The notes under the pieces are model-generated. The model was not told where the DNA came from. It saw only the letters and a program-made list of their open reading frames with translations, and made no database searches. From Palleronia rufa (GTDB taxonomy: Bacteria; Pseudomonadota; Alphaproteobacteria; Rhodobacterales; Rhodobacteraceae): a stretch of 64,000 nt of DNA. Within the stretch, counting starts at the first letter, position 1. The number at the start of each line of letters is the position of its first letter. Location of the stretch: the NCBI RefSeq assembly GCF_000743715.1, contig NZ_JQEY01000001.1:555406-619405 (forward strand), given 5' to 3'. The position numbers were made by a program, and so were the translations under genes. Shown piece by piece: positions 1 to 12,771 of the stretch.

Positions 1-42
1 GCGCGGCCCCCGGAGGCGGCAGGGGCCGGCGCGGCGGCAAGC

Positions 43-930
43 TCAGCCGAGCTCTTGGGGTCCGAGCGTCTTGATGTAGGCGGCCAGATCGTCGCGCAGG
101 TCCGGCCGGCGCAGGCCATAGGCCACCGTCGCCTGCAGGAACCCGGGCTTGGAGCCGCAATCGAACCGCTGGCCGTCGAACTTGTAGCCCCAGACGCCCT
201 TTTCGCTGCCGATCTGCTGGGCAATGGCGTCGGTCAGCTGAATCTCGCCGCCCTTGCCGGTGTCCTGGCTGTCGAGGATCTTCAGCACCTCGGGTGTGAG
301 GATGTACCGCCCGATCACTGCCAGGTTGGATGGCGCCTCATGAGAGTCGGGCTTCTCGACCATGGCCTTGACGCGGACCGCGGCACCGTCGCCCGGCTCG
401 ACGTCGAGGATCCCGTATTTCGAGGTCTCCGAGGCATCGACCTCCATCGCCGCGACCATGCAGCCGCCGGTCTGCTCATGGGCATCGACCATCTGCTTGA
501 GGCAGGCGGTGTCTCCCGCGATCACGTCATCGGGCAGGATCACGGCGAAGGGCTCATCGCCGATCAGCCGCCGCGCGCACCAGACCGCGTGGCCCAGCCC
601 CAGGGCCTGCTGCTGGCGGATGGTCGAGATCGCGCCGGAGGGCATGTCCGTGTGGGCGAGTTGTTTCAGAAGCTCGGTCTTGCCCTTCTCCTCAAGGGAG
701 GCCTCCAGCTCCGGCGCGCGGTCGAAGTAATCCACCAGAGAGCCTTTGCCCCGCGCCGTGATCAGGATGAAATCGGTGATCCCGGCCTCGCGCGCCTCGT
801 CCATGGCGTATTGGATCAGGGGACGATCGACGAGGGTCATCATCTCCTTTGGCATGGATTTCGTGGCGGGCAGGAACCGGGTGCCGAGACCGGCAATGGG
901 AAGGACGGCCTTGGTGACTTTCTGAGCCAT
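43..930 (-). CDS. galU: UTP--glucose-1-phosphate uridylyltransferase GalU
   Basis: This cytoplasmic enzyme makes UDP-glucose from UTP and glucose-1-phosphate, a precursor for exopolysaccharide, LPS sugars and glycolipids. The 295-residue length fits the bacterial GalU family. The N-terminal nucleotide-binding loop AGLGTRFLPATKSMPKEM covers residues 13-30, and the family motifs VEKP and GGEIQLTDAI follow in the second half. The ATG has a GGAGAGA Shine-Dalgarno-like stretch upstream. It lies 42 bases downstream of cysQ on the same strand, so the two are probably co-transcribed. The first 42 bases of the window hold no recognisable gene. The identification is secure from sequence motifs; the operon is inferred from spacing. 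Confidence 0.96.
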   Translation of the reverse strand: MAQKVTKAVLPIAGLGTRFLPATKSMPKEMMTLVDRPLIQYAMDEAREAGITDFILITARGKGSLVDYFDRAPELEASLEEKGKTELLKQLAHTDMPSGAISTIRQQQALGLGHAVWCARRLIGDEPFAVILPDDVIAGDTACLKQMVDAHEQTGGCMVAAMEVDASETSKYGILDVEPGDGAAVRVKAMVEKPDSHEAPSNLAVIGRYILTPEVLKILDSQDTGKGGEIQLTDAIAQQIGSEKGVWGYKFDGQRFDCGSKPGFLQATVAYGLRRPDLRDDLAAYIKTLGPQELG

Positions 931-972
931 GAGGAATGTATCTCTCCGGTGGAATGACGTTTGGGTTATGTC

Positions 973-1779
973 TTAGTGCGATCCGCCGTGTTTCAACGCC
1001 ACCCCCGGTGCGTGAGCGATGAAGAACGGGTTGGCGAACCCGTCCTTGCCATAGGTCAACGGTTCGCGATCGTCAAAGCGCACGACCTGCCCGCCCGCGC
1101 CGGACAGCACCGCGTGGCCCGCCGCCGTGTCCCATTCCATCGTCCGGCCCAGCCTGGGATAAAGATCCGCCTCGCCTGTGGCGACAAGGCAGAACTTCAG
1201 CGACGAGCCGGCGCTCTTCATGTCCGCGACGCGGTACTGGCCGATATAGTCGTCCGTCGCCTTGTCGCGATGCGATTTCGACGCCACGACCAGAAGCGCG
1301 TCATTGTCCGGCGCGCGCACCGACAAGGCCTTGGTTTCACCCGGTGTTTCCTTGGCGAAATCGCCGGCCTCCTCGACCGAGCGCCCTTCGGCATCGGTAT
1401 AGAAAAGCCGCCCCTTGGCGGGTGCGTAAACGACGCCGCGGACCGGCACGCCGGCCTCTACATAGGCGATGTTCACGGTGAAATCGCCGCGGCGCTGCAC
1501 GAACTCCTTGGTGCCGTCCAGGGGATCGACGATCAGGAACGTGTCCACATCCTGCCCGTGGCTGGCCGCCTGCTCCTCCGTCACCAGGGGGATATCGGGA
1601 AAGACCGCCTGCAGACCGGCAGAAATCAGCCCGTCCGCGGCTTCGTCCGCCTCCGTCACGGGGCTGTCGTCGGCCTTTTCGCGCACGCCCATGTCGGCCC
1701 GCCCGTAGATCTCCATGATCGCATCCCCCGCCTCGAGCGCGAGGCGCCGCATGACGGTGACGAGTTTGGGGTGGTCCAA
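973..1779 (-). CDS. cysQ: 3'(2'),5'-bisphosphate nucleotidase CysQ
   Basis: This is a member of the lithium-sensitive inositol-monophosphatase fold, expected to hydrolyse PAP (3'-phosphoadenosine 5'-phosphate), the by-product of sulfate assimilation and of sulfotransferases. Metal-binding motifs are visible: TEE near residue 68, DPLDGTKEF at 85-93 and WDTAAGHAVL near 215. The frame stays open upstream to 1842, but I choose the TTG at 1779. It has GGAGAT a few bases upstream and leaves a 268-residue protein beginning LDHPKLVTVM, whereas the upstream extension (MITAAARVRQ...) is uncharacteristic of the family. It precedes galU. PAP removal may matter here because the same window encodes sulfotransferase-type proteins, but that link is inference. 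Confidence 0.92.
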   Translation of the reverse strand: MDHPKLVTVMRRLALEAGDAIMEIYGRADMGVREKADDSPVTEADEAADGLISAGLQAVFPDIPLVTEEQAASHGQDVDTFLIVDPLDGTKEFVQRRGDFTVNIAYVEAGVPVRGVVYAPAKGRLFYTDAEGRSVEEAGDFAKETPGETKALSVRAPDNDALLVVASKSHRDKATDDYIGQYRVADMKSAGSSLKFCLVATGEADLYPRLGRTMEWDTAAGHAVLSGAGGQVVRFDDREPLTYGKDGFANPFFIAHAPGVALKHGGSH

Positions 1780-1905
1780 GTCGCATCTCCCTGCCGATTT
1801 ATCCACGGCGCCCTGTCGGACACGCGCCGCAGCCGTTATCATCGCGCGTCAAGAAAACCAAAAGGTTTTGATGCCAATGGTTAGCGCAGGGCCAGGGGAT
1901 CCGCG

Positions 1906-2727
1906 ATGTTCCAGAACCGCGTCAACAAGACCAAGCTCGGCGGCGCGACCAGCGTTCTCGAACTGATCTACCACAACACCGTTCGCGCGGTGCGCTCGAC
2001 CCATGCGAACGCGGTGCTGGCGATCGTGCTCAACATTGCGCAGATGGCCATCATGGTGATGTCCTTTTACCTTCTCTTCGTGGTGCTGGGGATGCGCGGG
2101 GCGGCGATCAGGGGCGACTTCATGCTCTATTTGATGAGCGGGATATTCCTCTACATCGTCCACATCCGCACCGTGACGGCGATCTTCAAGTCCGAAGGGC
2201 CGACATCGGGGATGATGCAGCACGCGCCGATGACCACGGCGGTCACCATCATGTCCGCCGCGTTCAGCACGCTCTACATCCAGATCCTGTCGGTCCTCAC
2301 GGTCCTTTACATCTATCACGTGGGCTGGGGGCCGATACAGATCCATCAGTGGGCCGGAGCCTTCGGGATGGTGCTGCTGTCGTGGTTCTTCGGCGTCGCG
2401 GTGGGGCTGGTCTTTCTGTCGCTGAAGCCCTGGATCCCGGACCTGATCTCGAAGATCCAGCTGATCTATACCCGCGCGTCGATGATCACCTCTGGCAAGA
2501 TGTTCGTGGCCAACGCCATGCCCGGCTACATGGTGGGCTGGTTCGACTGGAACCCGCTGTTTCACGTCATCGACCAGACCCGCGGTTTCCTCTTCATCAA
2601 CTACTTCCCGCACAATTCCAACGTCACCTATCCCGTCGTCGCCAGCCTTGTCGTGCTGATGATCGGCCTGATGGGAGAGCACTTCACGCGCCGCAGCTCG
2701 TCGCTGAGCTGGGGCGCCGGGCGCTAG
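1906..2727 (+). CDS. ABC-2 type transporter permease (polysaccharide-export-like)
   Basis: This 273-residue integral membrane protein has about six hydrophobic segments in the pattern of ABC-2 permeases that export capsule or O-antigen polysaccharides (KpsM/Wzm-like). The N-terminal charged stretch is followed by a long hydrophobic region at about residues 40-65 (VLAIVLNIAQMAIMVM), and further segments lie near 110-150, 170-195 and 245-262. No ATP-binding partner gene is adjacent; the neighbours are cysQ (divergent) and alkB (convergent). It must therefore pair with an ATPase encoded elsewhere, or act in another complex. Its substrate is not evident from sequence. Family assignment is moderately sure; a polysaccharide role is inferred from resemblance and from the nearby galU. 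Confidence 0.75.
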   Translation: MFQNRVNKTKLGGATSVLELIYHNTVRAVRSTHANAVLAIVLNIAQMAIMVMSFYLLFVVLGMRGAAIRGDFMLYLMSGIFLYIVHIRTVTAIFKSEGPTSGMMQHAPMTTAVTIMSAAFSTLYIQILSVLTVLYIYHVGWGPIQIHQWAGAFGMVLLSWFFGVAVGLVFLSLKPWIPDLISKIQLIYTRASMITSGKMFVANAMPGYMVGWFDWNPLFHVIDQTRGFLFINYFPHNSNVTYPVVASLVVLMIGLMGEHFTRRSSSLSWGAGR

Positions 2728-2731
2728 GTCC

Positions 2732-2750
2732 GGGACCGGCGGGCGGTCCC
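2732..2750. terminator. Hairpin between convergent permease and alkB stops
   Basis: GGGACCG (2732-2738) pairs with CGGTCCC (2744-2750) across a 5-base loop, in the 25-base gap between the two convergent stop codons. There is no U-tract on either strand, so it may simply protect mRNA 3' ends. Confidence 0.4.
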
Positions 2751-2752
2751 GC

Positions 2753-3355
2753 TCAGGTCGCCACGCGGAGGGTGACGTTCACCCGCCCCCCGTCCGGCAG
2801 CAGCGACGAAGACCCGAAACGGATCCGGTCCACCCCGTGATGGACCAGCCGTGCCGCACCGCCGATCACCGCCAGGTCGCCGGATCTCAGCCACAGGCTT
2901 TCCGTCGGCGCGCCGGACGCCACGTTGCCGACGCGAAACAGCGCCTCGTCGCCCAGCGAAAGCGACAGGACCGGATGGGACAGGTCGGCCTCGTCCCGGT
3001 CCTGGTGCAATCCCATCCGCGCGCCCTCCCCGTAGAAGTTCACCAGGCAGGTGTCCGGCGCCCGGTCCGCGCCCGCGTGCGCATCCCACAGCGCCAGCAG
3101 GCTCTGCGGGATGTCGGGCCAGGCGCCGCCGCCCGGATGCCGCGCCGCGTATCGATAGCCGCGCCGGTCGCTGATCCATCCGACCCGCCCCGCAGAGGTC
3201 ATCCGCACGCTCATCTTGCGCCCGCGCCGGGTTTCGGGCCGAAACAGCGGCGCCCCGGCCAGGACCGCACGCAGGTCGGACAGCACCCGGACCTGCGCCT
3301 CAGGGTCCAGCGCGCCCCGAAAGACCGCCACCCCGCGAAGATCGACCCTGTCCAT
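2753..3355 (-). CDS. alkB: AlkB-type 2-oxoglutarate/Fe(II) dioxygenase (DNA alkylation repair)
   Basis: This enzyme is predicted to repair N-alkylated bases (1-methyladenine, 3-methylcytosine) by oxidative demethylation. The 200-residue protein carries the AlkB signature: NFY at 106-108, the iron-binding H117-x-D119 within GLHQDRDEADLSHPVLSLSLG, a second iron histidine at 172/173 (LVHHGVDRI), and the 2-oxoglutarate/Fe closing motif RVNVTLR at 191-197. It is transcribed away from dnaK and convergent with the ABC-2 permease. The length is slightly below that of E. coli AlkB, but all core motifs are present. Confidence 0.93.
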   Translation of the reverse strand: MDRVDLRGVAVFRGALDPEAQVRVLSDLRAVLAGAPLFRPETRRGRKMSVRMTSAGRVGWISDRRGYRYAARHPGGGAWPDIPQSLLALWDAHAGADRAPDTCLVNFYGEGARMGLHQDRDEADLSHPVLSLSLGDEALFRVGNVASGAPTESLWLRSGDLAVIGGAARLVHHGVDRIRFGSSSLLPDGGRVNVTLRVAT

Positions 3356-3405
3356 TCCCGCTGTCCTTTCCGCAATATCCGGCGAAATCGGCGTCCGTAC
3401 CGGGA

Positions 3406-3434
3406 TTGCAGCGCCAAAACGCCCTCCCTATATA
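3406..3434 (+). promoter_or_regulatory. Candidate promoter upstream of dnaK
   Basis: TTGCAG at 3406-3411, a 17-base spacer and TATATA at 3429-3434 make a reasonable -35/-10 pair about 115 bases upstream of the dnaK start. The CCTATATA core also resembles alphaproteobacterial heat-shock (RpoH) -10 elements, but I cannot decide between sigma factors by eye. Confidence 0.4.
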
Positions 3435-3548
3435 CGAGCGGACGCCGGCCGACGGCGAAAAACATCGGCATATCGGGATCGGCGGGCGGGTGCCGCACTT
3501 GCGGGTCTGCCAGCGTAGACATCGCCTAACAAGAGGACCATTGAGAGC

Positions 3549-5459
<1,911 letters not shown>

Positions 5460-5484
5460 GGCCCGCCCGCTTCCGAAATAAGGG

Positions 5485-5511
5485 GGCCGGTCCCAATGGG
5501 CCGGCCTTCTT
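5485..5511 (+). terminator. Rho-independent hairpin between dnaK and dnaJ
   Basis: GGCCGG(T)CCC at 5485-5494 pairs with GGGCCGGCC at 5498-5506 over an AAT loop, followed by TTCTT. It is a strong stem with a short, imperfect U-tract. It would let some transcription read through to dnaJ and so lower the DnaJ:DnaK ratio. Confidence 0.65.
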
Positions 5512-5532
5512 CCGTCAAGGAACCGAACCACC

Positions 5533-6687
5533 ATGGCAAAACGTGATTTCTACGACGTGCTCGGGCTGTCGAAAGCCGCGTCTGCCGACGAGATTAAGAA
5601 AGCCTATCGCAGCAAGGCCAAGGAACTGCACCCCGACCGCAACACCGGCAATGCCAACGCGGAGTCGCAGTTCAAGGAGGTGAACGAGGCCTACGAGGTC
5701 TTGAAGGACGCCGAGAAGAAAGCTGCCTACGATCGCTTCGGCCACGCCGCCTTCGATGGCGGCATGGGCGGCGGCGGCGGACGGCCCGGCGGCGGCTACG
5801 GCGGCACCGGCGGGGGCGATTTCGCCAACACCTTCTCGGACGTGTTCGACGATCTCTTCGGCGACTTCATGGGCCAGCGGCGCGGCGGCGCCCAGCGGGC
5901 AACCCGCGGCTCCGACCTGCGCTTCAACCTGCGCGTCTCCCTCGAAGAGGCCTATCGCGGCCTGCAAAAGACCATCACCGTGCCCACCGCCGTGACCTGC
6001 GGCACCTGCGACGGCACGGGCGCGGAGGGCGGCGCAGAACCCGCAACCTGCCCCACCTGCTCAGGCATGGGCAAGGTCCGCGCGCAGCAGGGTTTCTTCA
6101 CCGTCGAGCGGACCTGCCCCACCTGTTCTGGCGCCGGGCAGATCGTGAAGAACCCCTGCCATTCCTGCGGGGGCGCCGGCCGCGTGCAGAAGGACCGGGC
6201 GCTGTCGGTGAATATCCCCAAGGGGGTCGAGACCGGCACCCGCATCCGCCTGGGCGGAGAGGGTGAGGCCGGCCTGCGCGGCGGGCCGTCGGGCGATCTC
6301 TATATCTTCATCGAGGTCGCCGAGCACCCGATCTTCCAGCGCGAAGCCGAAAATCTCTTCTGTCGCGTGCCGGTCTCGATGATCGACGCGGCGCTGGGCG
6401 GCGACATAGAGGTGCCGACCATCGACGGCGGGCGCAGCCGGGTGAAGATCCCGCCGGGCAGCCAGTCCGGCAAGCAGATGCGCCTGCGCGGCAAGGGGAT
6501 GCCCGTACTCCGCTCCAACGCGGCGGGCGATATGTACATAGAGCTGGCCGCCGAGACTCCGGTGAACCTGACCTCGCGCCAGAAGGAGTTGCTGCGGGAG
6601 TTCGACTCCCTGTCGGAAGAGAACAATCCGGAAAGTTCGGGCTTCTTCCGCAAGGTGAAATCCTTCTGGGACGGCATGAAGGGGTGA
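5533..6687 (+). CDS. dnaJ: Molecular co-chaperone DnaJ (Hsp40)
   Basis: DnaJ stimulates the DnaK ATPase and delivers unfolded substrates. The 384-residue protein has the full class A layout: a J-domain with HPD at 33-35, a Gly/Phe-rich linker (about 76-115), and four CxxCxGxG zinc-binding repeats starting at Cys156, Cys173, Cys195 and Cys209. A C-terminal beta domain follows. It lies 73 bases after dnaK on the same strand, behind a hairpin. A small stem CCCAGG/CCTGGG lies just beyond the stop (about 6697-6719) without a U-tract. Confidence 0.98.
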   Translation: MAKRDFYDVLGLSKAASADEIKKAYRSKAKELHPDRNTGNANAESQFKEVNEAYEVLKDAEKKAAYDRFGHAAFDGGMGGGGGRPGGGYGGTGGGDFANTFSDVFDDLFGDFMGQRRGGAQRATRGSDLRFNLRVSLEEAYRGLQKTITVPTAVTCGTCDGTGAEGGAEPATCPTCSGMGKVRAQQGFFTVERTCPTCSGAGQIVKNPCHSCGGAGRVQKDRALSVNIPKGVETGTRIRLGGEGEAGLRGGPSGDLYIFIEVAEHPIFQREAENLFCRVPVSMIDAALGGDIEVPTIDGGRSRVKIPPGSQSGKQMRLRGKGMPVLRSNAAGDMYIELAAETPVNLTSRQKELLREFDSLSEENNPESSGFFRKVKSFWDGMKG

Positions 6688-6826
6688 TCGGCGGTCCCCC
6701 AGGTGCATAGCCCCCTGGGATCGCTCCGGCGAAGAGATCAAGCCGCAGAGCGCAGGCCTGCGGCCGATCTCCGCCCGGCGGTGCAATTAACCCCATCTTA
6801 ACCCGGTTCCCCGCACCGTCGCGCCC

Positions 6827-7558
6827 ATGCGCCACTTCGCGGAACAGCCGGCCCTTTTCGATGAGACGCCCGCACCGCCCGGAGCGCCATCCTACCTTGC
6901 GGACCACCGCGCGCGCCTGCGCCAGCGCTTCGTTGAGGGCGGCGCCGACGCCATGCCGGACTATGAGCTGCTGGAACTGCTGCTCTTCCGCATCGTGCCC
7001 CGGCGCGACGTGAAGCCCCTGGCGCGCGCGCTGATCGACCGCTTCGGCGATCTCGGCGCGGTGCTTGCCGCAGGCCCGGGCGAGCTGTCGGCCACGCCCG
7101 GGATCGGGCCATCCATCGCGCAGGAGATCGCCATCACCAACGCGGTCACGCGCCGGACCCTGCGCAGCCGGGCCCTGCACCGGCCCGTCGTGTCGTCGTG
7201 GCAGGCGCTGATCGACTACTGCCAGGCAACGCTTGCCCACGCCCCGACCGAGCGGTTCCGAATCCTCTTTCTCGACACCAAGAACACCCTGATCGCGGAT
7301 GAGGAACAGTCCCGCGGCACGGTGGACCATGTGCCCGTCTACCCCCGGGAGGTCGTCAAGCGGGCGCTGGAACTGAACGCCAAGTCGCTGATCCTGGTGC
7401 ACAATCATCCCTCCGGCGATCCCACCCCGTCCGATGCGGACATTGCCCTGACCCGCGCCATCGAATCCGCCGCGCGGGTCCTCGACCTGGCGCTCCACGA
7501 CCATGTCATCATCGGGCGCGGCCGCACGCTCAGCTTCCGCTCCGAAGGCTACCTGTAG
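6827..7558 (+). CDS. radC: RadC family JAB/MPN-domain protein
   Basis: This 243-residue RadC-like protein has an N-terminal helix-hairpin-helix-like region (about 40-110, ending in ATPGIGPSIAQ) and a C-terminal JAB1/MPN metalloprotease-like domain. The JAMM metal motif is intact: H192-x-H194 (HNHPSGD) and D205. Despite its name, its biological role is unsettled; it was historically linked to DNA repair and it is common near repair or mobile genes. It starts 139 bases after dnaJ and converges on the OmpA-like fusion gene, from which it is separated by only 21 bases. Confidence 0.92.
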   Translation: MRHFAEQPALFDETPAPPGAPSYLADHRARLRQRFVEGGADAMPDYELLELLLFRIVPRRDVKPLARALIDRFGDLGAVLAAGPGELSATPGIGPSIAQEIAITNAVTRRTLRSRALHRPVVSSWQALIDYCQATLAHAPTERFRILFLDTKNTLIADEEQSRGTVDHVPVYPREVVKRALELNAKSLILVHNHPSGDPTPSDADIALTRAIESAARVLDLALHDHVIIGRGRTLSFRSEGYL

Positions 7559-7579
7559 CCCCGCGGACGAACCTCTGCC

Positions 7580-9052
7580 CTAGTCCAGCCAGACCTCCAC
7601 CCGGCGGTTGACCCGCTGGCCCCAGAGCGTCTCGTCGCAGGCCATGGGCAGCGCCTCGCCGTAGCCGGCGGCGTCCAGCCGGACATCGGGCGCGGGCACC
7701 GCTTCGGCCACGGCATCGCGCACCGCCCGCGCCCGCCGCACCGACAGGGAGCGGTTGCCGGACGCCGGCCCGTCCCCGTCGGAAAAGCCCGCGAAAAGCA
7801 GCCGCCGCCCGTCGAAGAGCCCGCGCTCCAGCGCCTCGGCCAGTAGGGACACGTTGGCCGCGGATTGGGCGTCGAGCCGGGTCGAGCCGTTCTCGAACCG
7901 GAAGGACAGCGACAGGCGGGTGAGCCCGATCAGGTCCGATACCATCGCCCTGAGCCTGTCCAGGGGCACCTCCGGCCCGGCGGCAAGGATCGCGCGGCCC
8001 AGCCGGTCGCCCTGACCGGCGAAGGGGATCGCCTCGGGGAACTGGTCGATGAGGCCGGCGCGGCGGATCACCGGCTGCGCGGCGGGCGATGTCGCGTAAT
8101 CCACGAAGTCGCGCCCGATCCCCGTGAGGCGGCGGGCGGGCGCATAGAGAAAGACCGGCAGGGTCAGCGGGTAATCCTCTGCCTTGATCGTCGCGACCCG
8201 GGCCGCGGCGACCGCCCCGCAGGGTCCGGTCAGGGCCAGCGCCTGCGCGTCCCCCAGGGCGGAAAACAGCGTCACCCCCAGCGCGCCGGGCGTGTCGGCC
8301 ACCGCCGCGGCGACGGCCGCGGGATCGTCGTGTTCGACCGCCATGCCCCCCGTGGCCGGATAGAACCACGGCAACCGCGCGGCCAGCGCCTCTCCGGCGC
8401 CGGTATCGCGCGCCGGAAGGTGCAGCGCGCCCGCCCCTTCGGCCGCCGCGCGCAGGTCCGGCAGGGTGATGGTGGTCCGGTCGCTGCCCAGCCGCACCAC
8501 CGGCACCAGCGCGTCGAGCGCCAGGATCGCGATGCGGCCCGGCTGGGTCAGGTCGCCGCGTCCGGCCAGCCGGGCCATGTCGCGCTCCGGCACGGTGACG
8601 GGGCGCAGGCTCACGGCCAGGTCGGCGGCATCGGCGATGAGATCGGCCATCCCCTCGGCCGAGCTGGTCGGAGAGAGCGCGATCTCGCCCACCGCGTCGC
8701 CGTCCCGGGCGAAGGCGTAGATATCGCGCCCCTCGTCGACCGAGATCGACAGATCGTAGCGTCTGCGGCGTGCGTAGGTTTCCAGCAAGGGAGGCAGGAT
8801 CGCCGCGACCACGCCCCCCTCGCCCGAGATGCGGATCCGCGGCACGACGGCGCCGCAATCCCCCTCGCAGATGAGGGCGGCGCCGTCCAGCGTCACCTCT
8901 CCGTAGGGCCCCAGAAGGCGGTAATACCGCCCGTCGAAGCCCAGCCGCTCACCCGTCGCCACGGTCGTGCCGTCCTTCAGCAGACGGACCTCACCGGCCC
9001 AGAGGGGCGCGCCGGTCGCCATCGCCAGGGCCAGCAGCACCGCCCGCATCAT
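7580..9052 (-). CDS. Secreted phosphate-binding-like protein fused to a C-terminal OmpA domain
   Basis: The mature protein appears to join a PstS-like periplasmic binding domain (about residues 90-330 of a 490-residue product) to a C-terminal OmpA/MotB-like peptidoglycan-binding domain. The latter includes FENGSTRLDAQS and the helix RSLSVRRARAVRDAV. The frame opens upstream at 9133, but I start at the ATG at 9052 (or 9049). Only then is there a clean signal peptide (MMRAVLLALAMATGAPLWA). The frame upstream runs into the 3' end of secA, from which the start is separated by 22 bases. Such a fusion would hold a solute-binding module at the cell wall. The ligand is not shown by the sequence; PstS-like is a fold statement, not a proof of phosphate binding. 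Confidence 0.78.
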   Translation of the reverse strand: MMRAVLLALAMATGAPLWAGEVRLLKDGTTVATGERLGFDGRYYRLLGPYGEVTLDGAALICEGDCGAVVPRIRISGEGGVVAAILPPLLETYARRRRYDLSISVDEGRDIYAFARDGDAVGEIALSPTSSAEGMADLIADAADLAVSLRPVTVPERDMARLAGRGDLTQPGRIAILALDALVPVVRLGSDRTTITLPDLRAAAEGAGALHLPARDTGAGEALAARLPWFYPATGGMAVEHDDPAAVAAAVADTPGALGVTLFSALGDAQALALTGPCGAVAAARVATIKAEDYPLTLPVFLYAPARRLTGIGRDFVDYATSPAAQPVIRRAGLIDQFPEAIPFAGQGDRLGRAILAAGPEVPLDRLRAMVSDLIGLTRLSLSFRFENGSTRLDAQSAANVSLLAEALERGLFDGRRLLFAGFSDGDGPASGNRSLSVRRARAVRDAVAEAVPAPDVRLDAAGYGEALPMACDETLWGQRVNRRVEVWLD

Positions 9053-9074
9053 GGCCCCGGCGGCGCCGGACGGC

Positions 9075-11777
<2,703 letters not shown>

Positions 11778-11876
11778 AGTCACTCCTGACAACTTCGTGT
11801 GAGGGGGATCGCTTGCCCGGTCGGTCGGCGCCGAATAGGAAGGCGGCAAGATACGGCCCCTTCAGAGGCTTTTGGC

Positions 11877-11905
11877 GATGTAAGGGGCAGCCCGAGAACT
11901 GTCAA
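11877..11905 (-). promoter_or_regulatory. Candidate sigma-70 promoter for secA
   Basis: On the minus strand a perfect TTGACA (complement of 11900-11905) is followed after 17 bases by TACATC (complement of 11877-11882). It would give a leader of roughly 90 bases before secA. Confidence 0.5.
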
Positions 11906-11942
11906 CGCTGGCCCCGGGCCGGTGCAGGAAAGGAACTTCACG

Positions 11943-12770
11943 ATGACGAAACTCCGCACGCTGACGGCCGCGGCTGCCCTGGTCCTGGCCCTGCCGGCCG
12001 CGGCCCAGGACGCCTCGACCGTCGTCGCTACGGTCGACGGCACCGACATTACCCTGGGTCACATGATCGCCATGCGCGAACGCCTGCCGGAACAGTATCA
12101 GAGCCTGGACGACCAGACCCTGTTCGACGGCATCCTGGAGCAGCTCGAACAGCAGACCGCCCTGAGCACGAAGGCCGACGGTCTGTCGCCAGAGGGTGAG
12201 CTGGTCATGGAGAATGAGCGCCGCGCCCTCCTGGCCGCCGAGGTGGTCGAAGCCCGTGCCGCCGAGGCGGTGACCGAAGAGGACGTGCAGGCCGCCTACG
12301 AAGAGGCCTACGGCAATGCCGAGCCGGCGACGGAATACAACGCCTCGCATATCCTGGTCGAAACGGAGGAAGAGGCCCGGTCGCTGATTGCAGAGTTGGA
12401 GGACGGCGCGGATTTCGCCGAACTCGCCAAGGCGAACTCGACCGGCCCGTCGGGTCCGTCGGGAGGCGACCTGGGCTGGTTCCTGCCCGACGCGATGGTC
12501 GCCGAATTCGCCGACGCGGTGCAGGAGATGGAACCCGGCGCCATTTCCGAACCGGTCCAGACCCAGTTCGGCTGGCACGTCATCAAGCTCAACGACACGC
12601 GCGAGACGACCCCGCCGCCGCTCGACGAAGTGCGCGGCGAGATCGAGGGGCAGCTCCAGCTCGACGCCATCGAGACCATCGTGAGCGACGCCATGGACGG
12701 GGCCGAGATCACCCGGCCCGAGACCCAGATCGACCCGGCGCTGCTGCGCGACACCTCGCTGCTCGACTGA
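11943..12770 (+). CDS. Periplasmic parvulin-type peptidyl-prolyl isomerase (PpiC/PrsA-like)
   Basis: This exported foldase catalyses cis-trans isomerisation of proline bonds in envelope proteins. The 275-residue product begins with a signal peptide (MTKLRTLTAAAALVLALPAAA). It then has a helical N-terminal region and a parvulin domain at about 130-235, including ASHILVETEEEA, AKANSTGPSGPSGGDLGWF and the closing QTQFGWHVIKL. I take the ATG at 11943 with AGGAAAGGA upstream; the longer frame from 11799 would add a non-signal leader. argJ starts one base after its stop, so they are co-transcribed. Its position beside secA suits a role in secretion. Confidence 0.93.
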   Translation: MTKLRTLTAAAALVLALPAAAQDASTVVATVDGTDITLGHMIAMRERLPEQYQSLDDQTLFDGILEQLEQQTALSTKADGLSPEGELVMENERRALLAAEVVEARAAEAVTEEDVQAAYEEAYGNAEPATEYNASHILVETEEEARSLIAELEDGADFAELAKANSTGPSGPSGGDLGWFLPDAMVAEFADAVQEMEPGAISEPVQTQFGWHVIKLNDTRETTPPPLDEVRGEIEGQLQLDAIETIVSDAMDGAEITRPETQIDPALLRDTSLLD

Positions 12771-12771
12771 C

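Noticed and set aside
1854-1869. AAAACC-AAAA-GGTTTT palindrome between cysQ and the permease
   Set aside because: Short and AT-rich with no partner site; it may be a chance hairpin, so I do not claim an operator.
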